From G963667975 sp963677395 (GTDB lineage Bacteria; Bacteroidota; Bacteroidia; Bacteroidales; G963667975), in the NCBI GenBank assembly GCA_963677395.2, contig OY781965.2:372001-436000 (forward strand): a DNA stretch of 64,000 nt, given 5' to 3'. Shown here piece after piece: positions 33,458-44,300 of the stretch. Below the pieces are notes generated by a model that was not told the DNA's origin, ran no database searches, and was given only the letters and a program-made list of their open reading frames with translations. Numbering within the stretch: the stretch's first letter is position 1; each line of letters opens with the position of its first letter. Made by a program: the position numbers and the translations under genes.

Positions 33458-35995
33458 TTATTTTTTTCTTGTTGCTCCCTTTTTTGCAGGCGCTTTTTGG
33501 GGTTTTGAAGCTTTTGATTTTGCAGGACCTTCTCCAACAATCGCCATACATTCATCAAACGAAAGTGCCTCAGGATTTTTATCCTTCGGAATTTTATAAT
33601 TTTCTTTTTGATAGGAAATGTATGCTCCGTAGCGACCATTCAAAACTCTGAGTTCTTTATCCTGTTCAAACTCTTTAATTATTTTTTTGCTTTCTGATTC
33701 ACGTTTTTCGAGGATAATTACAATGGCTCTATCCTGTCCAACGGCTAGTAAATCTTCTCCTCTGGGAATAGAATAGAATCCTTCTTTATGTTTCAGGTAT
33801 GGACCAAAACGACCTTTTGCTATCGAAATATCTTCTCCTTCAAACTGTCCAATAACTTTTGGTTCTTTTGTCAGAACATCTGATTTCCGTTTCGCTTCAA
33901 TAATTTCGATAGCGCGTACCACTTCTATTTCAAGGGGATCTTCTCCTTTGGGAATTGAATAAAATGAACTTCCATGCTTGATGTAAGGACCAAAGCGACC
34001 TATAGCAGCAATCATCTCTTCGTTTTCGTAAACACCTACTGTACGAGGAAGTTTGAATAAATCCAGAGCATCTTCCAACATTACAGACTCCAGACTTTGA
34101 CCTTTTTTAAGACTCGCAAAAAGTGGTTTTTCTTCCGATTTGGTATCTCCAATTTGAACAATTGGTCCATAACGGCCAATTTTCACAAACACATTTTTCC
34201 CGGATTTCGGATCTGTTCCTAACAATCGTTCTCCGCTAAATCGTTCCGCATTTTTATTGGTAAGTTCAACCTGTTTGTGAAAGGGTTCGTAAAAATCACT
34301 CAGCATTTTATTCCACACTTTTTTGCCCTGAGCAATTTCATCAAACTCCACTTCAACTTTTGCAGTAAACTGATAATCAACAATTGCAGAAAAATGCTGA
34401 ACCAAAAACTGATTTACCAGAATACCAATATCTGTTGGAAAAAGTTTCCCTTTTTCGAAACCGGTTTTTTCTTTCTTCGTTTCAGATTTTATTTTTCCGC
34501 CTTGTAACGTAAGTTGTTGTAGTTCCCGAATTATTCCATCACGATCTTCTTTAACAACGTACTCGCGTTTTTGAATGGTTGAAATCGTAGGGGCATAGGT
34601 TGATGGACGACCAATCCCCAATTCTTCGAGTTTCTTTACCAAGCTTGCTTCAGTATATCTTGGTGGATGTTGCGTAAATGTTTGTGTCGCTTTACAATTA
34701 TTCATTCCGAGATTTTCTCCAACCGAAACTGGTGGCAACATTCCTTTTTGTTCTGTATCTTCTTCTTCATCTGTAGATTCTAAATAAACTTTCAAGAAAC
34801 CATCAAAACGAATCACTTCCCCAAATGCTTTAAACTTTTCGGAACGAGTTGAAACGGAAATTGTAACATTTGTTTTTTCGAGTTCTGCATCACTCATTTG
34901 CGATGCAATTGTACGTTTCCATATCAGTTCATACAAACGACGCTGTGATGCATCAGCCTCAACCTCCTGACGATTCAGATAGGTTGGCCTAATTGCTTCA
35001 TGTGCTTCCTGTGCTCCTTTCGATTTGTTTGCATATTTCCTGATTTTCAAATACTTTTCGCCATAAAGATTTTTAATTTCCTCTTTAGCCATAGATAGTG
35101 CTGTATTCGAAAGATTTACAGAGTCAGTACGCATATAAGTAATATGTCCTGATTCATAAAGTTGTTGAGCAACCATCATGGTTTTGGCAACAGAAAAACC
35201 CAGTTTGCGACTTGCTTCCTGTTGAAGAGTTGACGTTGTAAAAGGAGGTGCAGGACTCCTTTTCCCGGGTTTGGTTTCAATGTCTTCTATTTTGAAAACA
35301 GCAGATATTGAATCGCTTAAAAATTTATGAGCGTCATCTGCATTTTCAAAACGTTTATTTAAATCAGCAGTGATAGTTTTACCTGAATTATTCTCCTGAA
35401 GGAGATTAAATACTGCAACAACTTTAAATGAGCTTTCCGATTTAAAGTTTTTAATTTCCTCTTCACGTTCAACAATCAAACGAACAGAAACAGACTGAAC
35501 ACGACCCGCAGAAAGAGCTGGCTTAACCTTTTTCCAGAGAACCGGAGAAACTTCATAACCCACAAGACGATCCAATACCCGACGAGCCTGCTGAGCATCA
35601 ACAAGATTTATATCTATTGTCCGCGGATTTTCAATAGCATGTAAAATTGCTGGTTTCGTAATTTCGTTGAAAACTATTCGACGTGTTTTTGTTTCATCCA
35701 GATTCAAAACCTGCATCAAATGCCATGATATAGCCTCTCCTTCACGATCCTCATCAGATGCAAGCCAAACAAGTTCTGCCTCGTTTGATGCTTTCTTAAG
35801 TTCATTTACTACTTTAACTTTATCAGTAGTTACTTCGTATTGCGGAACAAAACCTTTTTCAATGTCAATACTCAACTGTTTTTTAGAAAGATCTCTAACG
35901 TGCCCGAAACAAGACTTCACCGTAAAATCTTTCCCTAAAAATTTTTCTATTGTTTTTGCCTTGGCAGGCGACTCAACTATAACCAGATTCTTCAT
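33458..35995 (-). CDS. topA: DNA topoisomerase I
   Basis: An 845-residue type IA topoisomerase that relaxes negative supercoils. The TOPRIM domain opens MKNLVIVESPAKAKTIEKFL (acidic Glu8) with LASDEDREGEAISWHL as the DxDxE motif. The nicking tyrosine lies in SGHITYMRTDSVNLS. Instead of Cys4 zinc fingers, the C-terminus carries three or four TopA_C-type repeats (GRFGPYIKHGSSFYSIPKGE, GRFGPYLKHKEGFYSIPRGE, GRYGAYISYQ...YKIPKDKN). It finishes with a Lys/Ala-rich tail (KASKPQKAPAKKGATRKK) that probably binds DNA. This is the normal form for Bacteroidota. It is divergent from miaB. Confidence 0.96.
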   Translation of the reverse strand: MKNLVIVESPAKAKTIEKFLGKDFTVKSCFGHVRDLSKKQLSIDIEKGFVPQYEVTTDKVKVVNELKKASNEAELVWLASDEDREGEAISWHLMQVLNLDETKTRRIVFNEITKPAILHAIENPRTIDINLVDAQQARRVLDRLVGYEVSPVLWKKVKPALSAGRVQSVSVRLIVEREEEIKNFKSESSFKVVAVFNLLQENNSGKTITADLNKRFENADDAHKFLSDSISAVFKIEDIETKPGKRSPAPPFTTSTLQQEASRKLGFSVAKTMMVAQQLYESGHITYMRTDSVNLSNTALSMAKEEIKNLYGEKYLKIRKYANKSKGAQEAHEAIRPTYLNRQEVEADASQRRLYELIWKRTIASQMSDAELEKTNVTISVSTRSEKFKAFGEVIRFDGFLKVYLESTDEEEDTEQKGMLPPVSVGENLGMNNCKATQTFTQHPPRYTEASLVKKLEELGIGRPSTYAPTISTIQKREYVVKEDRDGIIRELQQLTLQGGKIKSETKKEKTGFEKGKLFPTDIGILVNQFLVQHFSAIVDYQFTAKVEVEFDEIAQGKKVWNKMLSDFYEPFHKQVELTNKNAERFSGERLLGTDPKSGKNVFVKIGRYGPIVQIGDTKSEEKPLFASLKKGQSLESVMLEDALDLFKLPRTVGVYENEEMIAAIGRFGPYIKHGSSFYSIPKGEDPLEIEVVRAIEIIEAKRKSDVLTKEPKVIGQFEGEDISIAKGRFGPYLKHKEGFYSIPRGEDLLAVGQDRAIVIILEKRESESKKIIKEFEQDKELRVLNGRYGAYISYQKENYKIPKDKNPEALSFDECMAIVGEGPAKSKASKPQKAPAKKGATRKK

Positions 35996-36232
35996 GCAGA
36001 AAATAGCGGTTTAATATACATAATCCTGATTATCAATATATTTATCAATAATCAATAAATTCCAAATCTCCGGATCTCTCAAAAAATTACGTTATTTTGC
36101 GCCGGATTTCGCCTGCAAAGTAAATCATATTTTATCACTTGCAACACATATTATTATACATGAGTCATTAAACTGACACTTCATTTTGAACACCGATTAA
36201 CATTATTCAGGGGAGAAACAGCAGCTTTTTTG

Positions 36233-36240
36233 TATTTTTG
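36233..36240 (+). promoter_or_regulatory. -7 promoter box (TATTTTTG) of miaB
   Basis: Exact TAnnTTTG match 35 bases before ATG 36275. It lies inside the upstream extension of the frame, so the in-frame TTG at 36230 cannot be the start. Confidence 0.6.
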
Positions 36241-36274
36241 TAAATTCATTTTACAAGAACACATTATTTTGAAT

Positions 36275-37609
36275 ATGAGTAAATTAATTAAAAAAATATA
36301 CATAGAAACCTATGGTTGCCAAATGAATTTTTCTGATAGCGAAATTGTAGGGTCTATTTTGCAAAAAGCAGGTCATGAAATTGTGTTATCCGAAAAAGAA
36401 GCAGATATAATATTTGTAAATACTTGCTCTATTCGTGATAATGCTGAACAAAGAGTATTTAAGCGCTTACGTGAATTCCGTTCTTTGCGCAAAAAGAACA
36501 ATGCTATTAAGCTCGGGGTTCTGGGTTGCATGGCAGAAAGATTGAAGGAAGCACTAACTGAACAAAATATTGCAGTAGATCTAGTTGCCGGGCCTGATAG
36601 TTACAGAAGCTTACCCGACATGCTCTATCAGGTAGAAACTGGTGTGAAAACTGTAAATGTATTGCTTTCGGAAGAAGAAACTTATGAAGAAATTGATCCT
36701 GTGAGACTGGGAAGTAATGGCGTTTCTGCATTTATTTCGATCATGCGTGGATGTGAAAATTTCTGTGCCTATTGCGTAGTACCTTATACCAGAGGAAAAG
36801 AACGAAGCAGAAATCCGGAAACAATTGTAAATGAAGCTAAAAATCTTTTCGAAAAAGGATATCGCGAAATAACATTACTGGGACAGAATGTAAATTCGTA
36901 TGCATGGAATGAATCTGAAAACAATGTTAATTTTTCCCGGCTTATAGAGCTTGTTGCTCAAATTTCGCCTTTACTCAGGATCCGCTTTGCTACATCACAT
37001 CCTAAGGATTTATCCAATGACTTATTGGAAATCATTTGTAAGTATCCTAATATTTGCAGATCTATTCACCTTCCGGTACAATCAGGAAGCAATACTGTTT
37101 TAGAACGAATGAAACGAAAATATACCCGCGAATGGTATAAGGATCGTATAACAGCCATCAAAACATATATTCCGGATTGTTCTATTTCTACCGATATTAT
37201 TGCCGGATTTTGTGGAGAAACAGAAGAAGAACATCAAGATACTTTGGATTTAATGAAATGGGTAGGCTATGAATATGCTTTTATGTTCAAATATTCTGAA
37301 AGAGAAGGAACCTTTGCATCCAAAAAATATTTGGATGATATTTTGGATGATATAAAATCAAAACGACTTGAAGAAATTATTCAATTACAACAAACATTAT
37401 CCAAACAAAGTAACCAAAAAGACATCGGAAAAATATTCGAAGTTTTAATCGAAGGCATTTCAAAACGATCTGAAGATCAGCAGTTTGGAAGAACAAGTCA
37501 AAATAAGGTGGTTGTTTTCAATTCAAATAACCAACCTGTGGGCAGTTATGTAAATGTTAAAATAATTTCATGTACACCAGCCACTTTAAAAGGTGAAATT
37601 ATTCATTAA
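36275..37609 (+). CDS. miaB: tRNA-2-methylthio-N6-dimethylallyladenosine synthase MiaB
   Basis: A 444-residue radical-SAM methylthiotransferase acting on i6A37 of tRNA. The N-terminal UPF0004 domain has the three auxiliary-cluster cysteines (ETYGCQMNFSDSE, FVNTCSIRDNAEQRV, GVLGCMAERLKE). The radical-SAM CxxxCxxC motif is in GCENFCAYCVVPYTRGKERS. RSIHLPVQSGSNTVLERMKR and a C-terminal TRAM domain (to about 444) complete it. ATG 36275 gives the expected start MSKLIKKIYIETYGC. The gene is transcribed alone towards the polysaccharide-export genes, with about 200 bases and a new promoter in between. Confidence 0.95.
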   Translation: MSKLIKKIYIETYGCQMNFSDSEIVGSILQKAGHEIVLSEKEADIIFVNTCSIRDNAEQRVFKRLREFRSLRKKNNAIKLGVLGCMAERLKEALTEQNIAVDLVAGPDSYRSLPDMLYQVETGVKTVNVLLSEEETYEEIDPVRLGSNGVSAFISIMRGCENFCAYCVVPYTRGKERSRNPETIVNEAKNLFEKGYREITLLGQNVNSYAWNESENNVNFSRLIELVAQISPLLRIRFATSHPKDLSNDLLEIICKYPNICRSIHLPVQSGSNTVLERMKRKYTREWYKDRITAIKTYIPDCSISTDIIAGFCGETEEEHQDTLDLMKWVGYEYAFMFKYSEREGTFASKKYLDDILDDIKSKRLEEIIQLQQTLSKQSNQKDIGKIFEVLIEGISKRSEDQQFGRTSQNKVVVFNSNNQPVGSYVNVKIISCTPATLKGEIIH

Positions 37610-37666
37610 CTATATTTCCACAATATAAAATATCTATTAAATGCTTGGTTTTTCGGAATTCTTGAT

Positions 37667-37674
37667 TATTTTTG
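37667..37674 (+). promoter_or_regulatory. Promoter of the polysaccharide export pair (-33 TTG, -7 TATTTTTG)
   Basis: The -7 box is an exact TAnnTTTG match, and a TTGG at 37645 ends 19 bases upstream, the usual spacing. The predicted leader before ATG 37808 is about 125 bases and contains a small hairpin (GCAATT/AATTGC at 37718-37736). Confidence 0.6.
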
Positions 37675-37807
37675 CCTATTGAAAACATATTAGGTATTTA
37701 CCCAAAGTACGCGCTAAGCAATTATTTAGAAATTGCGTTTCTTTGTTAATGCACTTGTAATTTTCAAATCTTTTTAACAAGACTGAAAACATAGAGAACT
37801 AGATATT

Positions 37808-38593
37808 ATGAACAAGAAATCTCTTTTCAAATTCTCATGGATTGCATTTATTGCAATCATTTTTTTCTCCTGCACCCCACAAAAAAAGCTCGTTTATCTT
37901 CAACAACAAGCACAGCAGGCAGATGTAAAACAATCTGAAAACAAATCTCCAGATTATATTATCAGAACAAATGACATTTTATATGTTAAAATCAACAGTA
38001 TCAACGAAGAAGCGTATGATTTTTTCAATAATAGTAATGGACAAAATACCGTCTATTCGTTTCAAAGCCCAATGGCAATTTATTTTAGTAGTTATACTGT
38101 AAATGATTCTGGATATATTATTTTGCCGGTTGTTGGAAATATCGTTGCAAAAGATAAAAGCCTGAATCAAGTTCAGCAAGAAGTCCAAAACGAAGTAAAC
38201 AAATACCTCAAAGAAGCAACTGTAATCGTTAAACTTGCAAATTATCATGTAACCCTCATTGGCGATGTCACAAGACCTGGTGTTTATACATTTTATCAAG
38301 ATAAGGTTAATATTCTTGAAGCTATTGGTACAGCAGGTGATTTGACCGTTTATGGAAACAGAACCAAAATAATGCTCATCCGAAAAAATAATGGAATTGA
38401 TAAAGTAACTTACGTAAACCTACTTGATCGAGATTTACTCAACAAGCCGGAATACAATATCTTACCCAATGATGTTATTTACGTTGAACCAAACAAAAAT
38501 GCAAAAAGCCTTGGTTTTGCAACATTCCCTTGGTCATTGATGCTCTCAACTATTTCAACAGTTGTTGCCGTAATTGCCTTAACAACAAAATAA
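37808..38593 (+). CDS. Polysaccharide biosynthesis/export lipoprotein (Wza-like)
   Basis: A 261-residue lipoprotein (lipobox IIFFSC, Cys22) of the outer-membrane polysaccharide export family. The Poly_export domain spans about 48-145 (PDYIIRTNDILYVKINS ... GYIILPVVGNIVAKDKSLNQ), and a SLBB-like domain follows (VTLIGDVTRPGVYTFYQDK ... ILEAIGTAGDLTVYGNR). A C-terminal membrane helix (FPWSLMLSTISTVVAVIALT) replaces the amphipathic barrel helix of E. coli Wza. It is 33 bases before the Wzc-like kinase, so the pair forms the envelope-spanning export machine. Glycosyltransferase, flippase and polymerase genes are not adjacent. Confidence 0.92.
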   Translation: MNKKSLFKFSWIAFIAIIFFSCTPQKKLVYLQQQAQQADVKQSENKSPDYIIRTNDILYVKINSINEEAYDFFNNSNGQNTVYSFQSPMAIYFSSYTVNDSGYIILPVVGNIVAKDKSLNQVQQEVQNEVNKYLKEATVIVKLANYHVTLIGDVTRPGVYTFYQDKVNILEAIGTAGDLTVYGNRTKIMLIRKNNGIDKVTYVNLLDRDLLNKPEYNILPNDVIYVEPNKNAKSLGFATFPWSLMLSTISTVVAVIALTTK

Positions 38594-38626
38594 TACCATT
38601 ACTTTCCATTCAATTTAGAATAAACT

Positions 38627-41104
38627 ATGGCTACCGAACAAAATCCATTTAACAATCAGGAAAGAGAAGAAAATGTAGACATTATGTCTATCGTTTTTAA
38701 GATGCTGGCTCATTGGCATTATTTTGCAATATCGATTGTAATTGCTCTACTTCTTGCTTTCATTTTTAATAAATATTCTATTCCCATCTATGAAGTTAAA
38801 TCAACCGTTTTAATCAAGGAAGATAATAAAGCCGGAGGTGCCGATTTATTGAAAAGTCTTTCTTTGTTTCAAAACGATAAAAACCTTCAAAATGAAATCG
38901 GGATTCTCAACTCTTACACGCTAACAAACAAAGCAATACAAGATCTTGACCTAAAGGTATCGTATTATAATGAAAATAAGTTCAAAACAGACGAACTATA
39001 TAAGCAGTCTCCTTTTACAGTACTGCTTGATACTATAACAAATCAAATTACAGATATTCCTATTTTGGTAAAAATCATATCAAGTGATAAATATGAATTG
39101 GAAATTCCAGAGCAAAATGATGTATCTGTATTTGACTACAAAATAAATAAAGCTCTCGAAGAAAAAACTCAGGTAACAAAAGAAAAGAAAACTCTTGCTT
39201 TTGGAGAATGGTATCGTGGCAAAAATCTCCACTTCAGAATCGATTTGAATGAAAGATATAAAAAAGAAAAGCATAATGGGCAAACTATTCAATTTCAAAT
39301 CAATGATTTAAATCAGGTCACAAAGCAATTCATGGGATTAAAAATAGAGCCTATTAATAAAGAAGCGACTATCCTTGAGCTGAAATATAAAAATAAAAAT
39401 AAAGAAAAAGCGATTGACTTCATAAATAAACTTTGTGAATCATTCTTACGCCGAGACTTAGACGAAAAGAACCTTACAGCAAATAGCACAATCGGGTTTA
39501 TTGATGCTCAGTTAGACGGTATTACAGACTCTCTATATTCCGTTGAAAATCAACTGCAAAACTTCCGTACAGCTAATAACACTATGAATCTGAGTGAGGA
39601 AGCAAAACTTATTCGCGATCAAATTACAAATCTTGAAATAGACAAAGCAAATCTCAATCTCAAATCAAAGTACTATGACTATTTGATGGATTATATTACC
39701 AAAAACAAAGAAGTCAAAAGTGATTTAATTGCTCCATCAACAATGGGAGTAGAAGACCCTTTACTTGTTAATTTGGTTGGAGAACTGGTTAAACTTTCCA
39801 CTGAAAAACAAAACCTTTTAAATTCAACAACATCCATTAACCCAGCTGTTCGTGCAGTAAACCTAAAAATTGAAAATACAAAAGAAGCATTAGCTGAGAA
39901 CATTCGTAATATTGTTGGATTCTCAAAAATCAGTTTAAAAGAAATTAATCGCCGAATCGCTGAAGTTCAAAAAGAAATTAACAAACTTCCTGCAACTGAA
40001 AGAAACCTTGTAAATATTGAACGTAAATTTAAAATCAACGATCAGATTTACACATTTTTACTTGAAAAACGAGCAGAAGCTGCTATCGCAAAAGCTTCAA
40101 ATTTACCAGACAATAAAATTGTCGATCCAGCCCGTGATGCTGAAAAAGTTTACCCAAAAACATCACTCAACTACATTATTGCTCTTATTCTTGGCTTAAT
40201 TATTCCATTAGCCTATATCTTTATCCGCGATAATCTTAACGATAAAGTTGAAGAACGTAAAGATATTGAACGTTTAACAAATTTCCCTATTATCGGGCAT
40301 ATTATTCACAGTGATAAGGAATCTAAAATTGTAGTTTCTGACTCTCCAAAATCCTCAATATCAGAATCATTTAGGTCTATTAGAACGAATCTTCAATACC
40401 TGAACAAATCTGGTAATGATAAAATGACAATTCTGGTAACATCATCAATGGTTAGTGAAGGAAAAACATTCTGTTCTATTAACTTAGCTTCAATTTTTGC
40501 CCTTTATGGAAAGAAGACTCTTTTAATGGGATTTGACTTACGCAAACCTAAAATTTACCAGGACTTTGGATTGACCAACAATGAAGGCATCAGCTCTTTT
40601 CTTATCGGAAAGAGTAAATTTGAAGATATCATTCAAAGTTCATCTCTCGAAAACTTTGATATTGTGATGGCTGGTCCTGTTCCGCCAAATCCTGCTGAAT
40701 TGATTGCATCTGAAAAGAACGACGAACTTTTTGCTCGTTTGAAAGAAATCTATGATTATATCATTATTGATACTCCCCCAGTTGGTCTTGTAACAGATGC
40801 TTTCCTCCTGATGAAATATACGGACGCTAATATATATGTTTGTCGTCAGGGATATACAAACAAGAAAGTGTTTGGATCAATTGTTGGAGACATTGAAAAA
40901 CGTGATGTTGCAAAAGTTAATATCCTGATCAATGACGTAAAAATGGCAGGAAGCTACTATGGCTACGGGTATGGTTATGGTTACGGCTATGGTTATGGCT
41001 ATGGTTATGGCTATGGTTATGGGTACGGGTACTATTCAGATGATGAAAACAAGCTGAAGAAAAAAACAATGTTTAGTGGCAAGAAAAAAAACAATATCGG
41101 ATAA
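38627..41104 (+). CDS. Wzc/GumC-type polysaccharide co-polymerase with C-terminal tyrosine autokinase
   Basis: An 825-residue inner-membrane protein. A Wzz chain-length domain starts after a membrane helix at about 33-51 (YFAISIVIALLLAFIFNKY). A coiled periplasmic region (about 290-480) leads to the GNVR-type segment and a second helix (about 510-530). The cytosolic BY-kinase domain (about 570-785) has Walker A SSMVSEGKTFCSINLA, Walker A' LLMGFDLRKP and Walker B YIIIDTPPVGL. The tail is a run of 15 tyrosines in Tyr-Gly repeats, the site of autophosphorylation in this family, which cycles kinase assembly during export. It is paired with the Wza-like lipoprotein upstream and ends the operon at a long hairpin. 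Confidence 0.93.
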   Translation: MATEQNPFNNQEREENVDIMSIVFKMLAHWHYFAISIVIALLLAFIFNKYSIPIYEVKSTVLIKEDNKAGGADLLKSLSLFQNDKNLQNEIGILNSYTLTNKAIQDLDLKVSYYNENKFKTDELYKQSPFTVLLDTITNQITDIPILVKIISSDKYELEIPEQNDVSVFDYKINKALEEKTQVTKEKKTLAFGEWYRGKNLHFRIDLNERYKKEKHNGQTIQFQINDLNQVTKQFMGLKIEPINKEATILELKYKNKNKEKAIDFINKLCESFLRRDLDEKNLTANSTIGFIDAQLDGITDSLYSVENQLQNFRTANNTMNLSEEAKLIRDQITNLEIDKANLNLKSKYYDYLMDYITKNKEVKSDLIAPSTMGVEDPLLVNLVGELVKLSTEKQNLLNSTTSINPAVRAVNLKIENTKEALAENIRNIVGFSKISLKEINRRIAEVQKEINKLPATERNLVNIERKFKINDQIYTFLLEKRAEAAIAKASNLPDNKIVDPARDAEKVYPKTSLNYIIALILGLIIPLAYIFIRDNLNDKVEERKDIERLTNFPIIGHIIHSDKESKIVVSDSPKSSISESFRSIRTNLQYLNKSGNDKMTILVTSSMVSEGKTFCSINLASIFALYGKKTLLMGFDLRKPKIYQDFGLTNNEGISSFLIGKSKFEDIIQSSSLENFDIVMAGPVPPNPAELIASEKNDELFARLKEIYDYIIIDTPPVGLVTDAFLLMKYTDANIYVCRQGYTNKKVFGSIVGDIEKRDVAKVNILINDVKMAGSYYGYGYGYGYGYGYGYGYGYGYGYGYYSDDENKLKKKTMFSGKKKNNIG
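40955..41035 (+). repeat. Tyr-Gly coding microsatellite at the end of the tyrosine kinase
   Basis: 81 bases encode Tyr-Tyr, twelve Gly-Tyr units and a final Tyr. Most units are TATGGT, TATGGC or TACGGN hexanucleotides. The near-identity in the middle makes slippage-driven length change plausible without frame loss, because the unit is 6 bases. Confidence 0.9.
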
Positions 41105-41152
41105 ATAACTAAAAAGGAGCTGTTTAAAAAGCCCTCTCAACTGATAAAAAAC

Positions 41153-41207
41153 TTGACTCCGTTTAATATGACAACTTAAGAGAATTTGCCATATTAAACG
41201 GAGTCAA
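41153..41207. terminator. Long inverted repeat (18-bp perfect arms) after the kinase gene
   Basis: Arms at 41153-41170 (TTGACTCCGTTTAATATG) and 41190-41207 are perfect reverse complements around a 19-base loop. It lies 48 bases after the kinase stop and before the convergent histidine kinase end. Read on the minus strand it is followed by TTTTTTATC, and read on the plus strand by AATGTTTT, so it may end transcripts from both sides. The remaining bases to 41398 hold no gene I can support. Confidence 0.6.
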
Positions 41208-41398
41208 AATGTTTTAAGAGTACGACTTTTCAGATAACTTCATTCTTATTCAAAATGCACTAACGCGATCTTATTCAAATCTCACCTTAACCTTGCCAAA
41301 AAAATCCTCTCGGTACCTATAAAAAATACTTACCAGATAGAACTTGTCACATAAAAACAAAAGTCTTCTAAAAACGAACGTAAATGCGCATCGGGATA

Positions 41399-44300
41399 TT
41401 AAGAAACCCAAGGAAAGTCTATAATAAATTCTGTTCCTACCATCACCTCCGATTCAAATGAAATTCGGCCACCCATTTGTATTATACTGCTTTTTACCAT
41501 TGCAAGCCCAAGTCCCATACCTGTTGACTTTGTTGTGAAATTAGGTAAGAATATCTTATCTTTCAATTCATCAGGAATACCATTTCCATTATCCTGAATA
41601 CGAACAGTTACATAATCTTCATTTAATTTAAGCGTAATATTTATCATACCCGGCTTACCATCAGGAATTGCCTGTATCGAATTTTGAATCAGATTTACAA
41701 ATAACCGTTGTAATTGTTTTTTATCCGCAAGTATCTCTACTTCAATCTTTTCTTTAGGAAAAAGTTCTATCTGAACATTTTTTGTTGATTGAAACAATGT
41801 TATTACAGACAGAAGCGTTTCAAACAAGTCTATTTGAGTAAATTCAGGTTGTGGCATTTGAGCAAACGCACTAAATTCGGAAGCAATGGCAGAAAGAGTT
41901 TCAACCTGTTCACTTAAAGTTTGCGTGAATTTCTTCATTCTTTCATCAAAATCAGAGACTTTATCATCCCATGCTTTTTGAAGATATTGTGCTCCTAATT
42001 TAATGGGAGTTAACGGGTTTTTAATTTCATGAGCTACCTGTTTAGCCATTTCTCTCCATGCTCCCTCTCGTTCGGAAGATGCTAATCGCTGAGCACTTAC
42101 ATCCAGCTCATCTATCATTCGATTATACTCTTTTATAAGATTTCCAAGTTCATCATTACTATTCCATTCTATTTTTTCATTTTTCTTACCAAGTCTAAGC
42201 TTACTAATCCCTTGCTGAATAAAAAGCAAAGGCTTTGTTAATCTACTTGATATAGATAATGCAAGTAAAATAGATATTACTATTAGAATTAGATAAATAT
42301 TTATATAAGTAGATATAAATATTGATATTTCTCTGTTTAGTTCTGATTGCCTTGCAAAATAAGGAAGATGTATAAACCCTAATTTTGTACCCATTTGATC
42401 TCGAACAGGAATGTACGCTGACATAAACTGTTGCTGACCTATCTGCTCCTTTTGTATTAATAATGAACTATTTAAAAAACCAAGAGTATAATAAGCATCA
42501 GGATCCATCAAAACAGATAATAATCCCTCATTAAAAATTTGAGATCGGGAAGAGGTAATTAAATTCCCCGAATTATCATATAGATTTATATCTGTAAAAA
42601 ATATATTCGACAATTTACTCAATAAATCACTTAAATATCTACTATTTTGAAGATTCCTGATATCTATTGAAGATGTATTATTTTGAAATTCAGTAAGTAT
42701 AGATTGTGCTTTTTCACGCAATATTTCAACATTTTTCTTTTGATAAATGGATCTTATATAAAAGAAAGAAACAACACCAGTCACTATAAAAGAAAGAAAC
42801 AAAATTGAAATAATTGCAATCTGAACCTTACTTCTGAAACGGGTTTGCTTTAATTTAAAATTAGGGAACATTACTACAATCCAATATAGTAGTGAGAACA
42901 AAACAAACAATGCCAGAATATACGAAAATCCAGAAGCAACAAATAAGGAACTTTCTTTTTTGCTCAACACATATATCTGATTATTAACCCTGTATATCAA
43001 GTGAGAATAATCAATTGCTTTATACTCTACAATTTGACCATTCTGTACATCTGGGCCAAAATAAACTAGTGGATAAAAAAACTTTCCACTGGCCTTAATT
43101 AAATTATCATTATAATAAACTGATTGAGAATATGTTGCCAATTCTGTATTTATTCCTGACTTCGAATCTATTAATAACTCAGGATAGCCCAACTCCCCAT
43201 AGTTATACTTGGAATCAAGTTCAATATAAATAGAAGTGGGATACTTACTGTTTATTTTAAAAGTAGCTAAAAAGCTATTATATCCATTTTTATAATCCAA
43301 ATGCCATAAATTACGAACAGAAGTTGACTTTCCCATTTTAGATTTTAATGACTGAAAATACTCGTCACAGTCAATATTCAGATTATCAGGAGCAATCAAA
43401 AGTGTTTCAAAACTTTTACAAAATGTCATTTGAACTCTGTATTTATCCCAATAGCCACTGAAATAATTTGTCTGCAAATATTGCCTAACACTATCTTCAT
43501 TCACCAAAATCTGAGAAAGCATACCTTTCAGTATATTATCCTTCTCTATCTCTTTTGAAATATTTTTCAAAAGATACTCTGCAATCGGATCATTTTCAGA
43601 TGCAACCTTCTGAATAATCAACTTTCTATTTTCCAGCTCCTTATACTTCGATTCTGTTTGAATAATTAAATATGAAAACAATGCAAAACTTACTACAACA
43701 TAAATAATCCATCTAACTTTTACTTTCTTTCGAAAATCAATCTTGCTGTAAAAGAAGATGGAAATCAGTAAAAAGATTAATATGGAAACTGAATAAAATA
43801 AATCTATCCAATGTATAAAATAGAAACAAGCCAGAACAAATACCCACACAACAACTATATAACCAATTGTTTTATTTACAATCGCATTTGTAATCAAAAA
43901 GAAATATTGGGTAATGAAATGAAAAATAGACAATACGAAAAACGCAATAAGAAAATACGCAATAAGGGTTTGTGTATGGATCAGAAAAATATCTGCTAAA
44001 TCAAGATTAATGCTGGAATCAATAACCAAGCTTTTCAAAAAAAGCTGGAATCCAACCAAAACGATAACAATTATTATTGATAAAGAAATATTTATAACAG
44101 ACTTCTGCCATTTTAAACATTTTATAGAATCAGAAGTTTGCTTGAAAAACAAATAACTTATTGCAACAAGTGTTGTAATATGAAGAATTAAATCTCCCAG
44201 TGAAGGAATAAACGCAGAAGACGCATAATAAACAGGGCTAAAGTATTGATTTTCTGATATAGTCATAGGCATATCAAAAAACATAACAAGAAAACGCAAT

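Noticed and set aside
36001..36229. Divergent gap between topA and miaB examined for an RNA gene
   Set aside because: AT-rich with no stable fold, tRNA-like cloverleaf or conserved RNA motif that I could recognise.
36230..36274. TTG-initiated extension of MiaB
   Set aside because: The extension overlaps the -7 box and has no homology; ATG 36275 gives the standard MiaB start.
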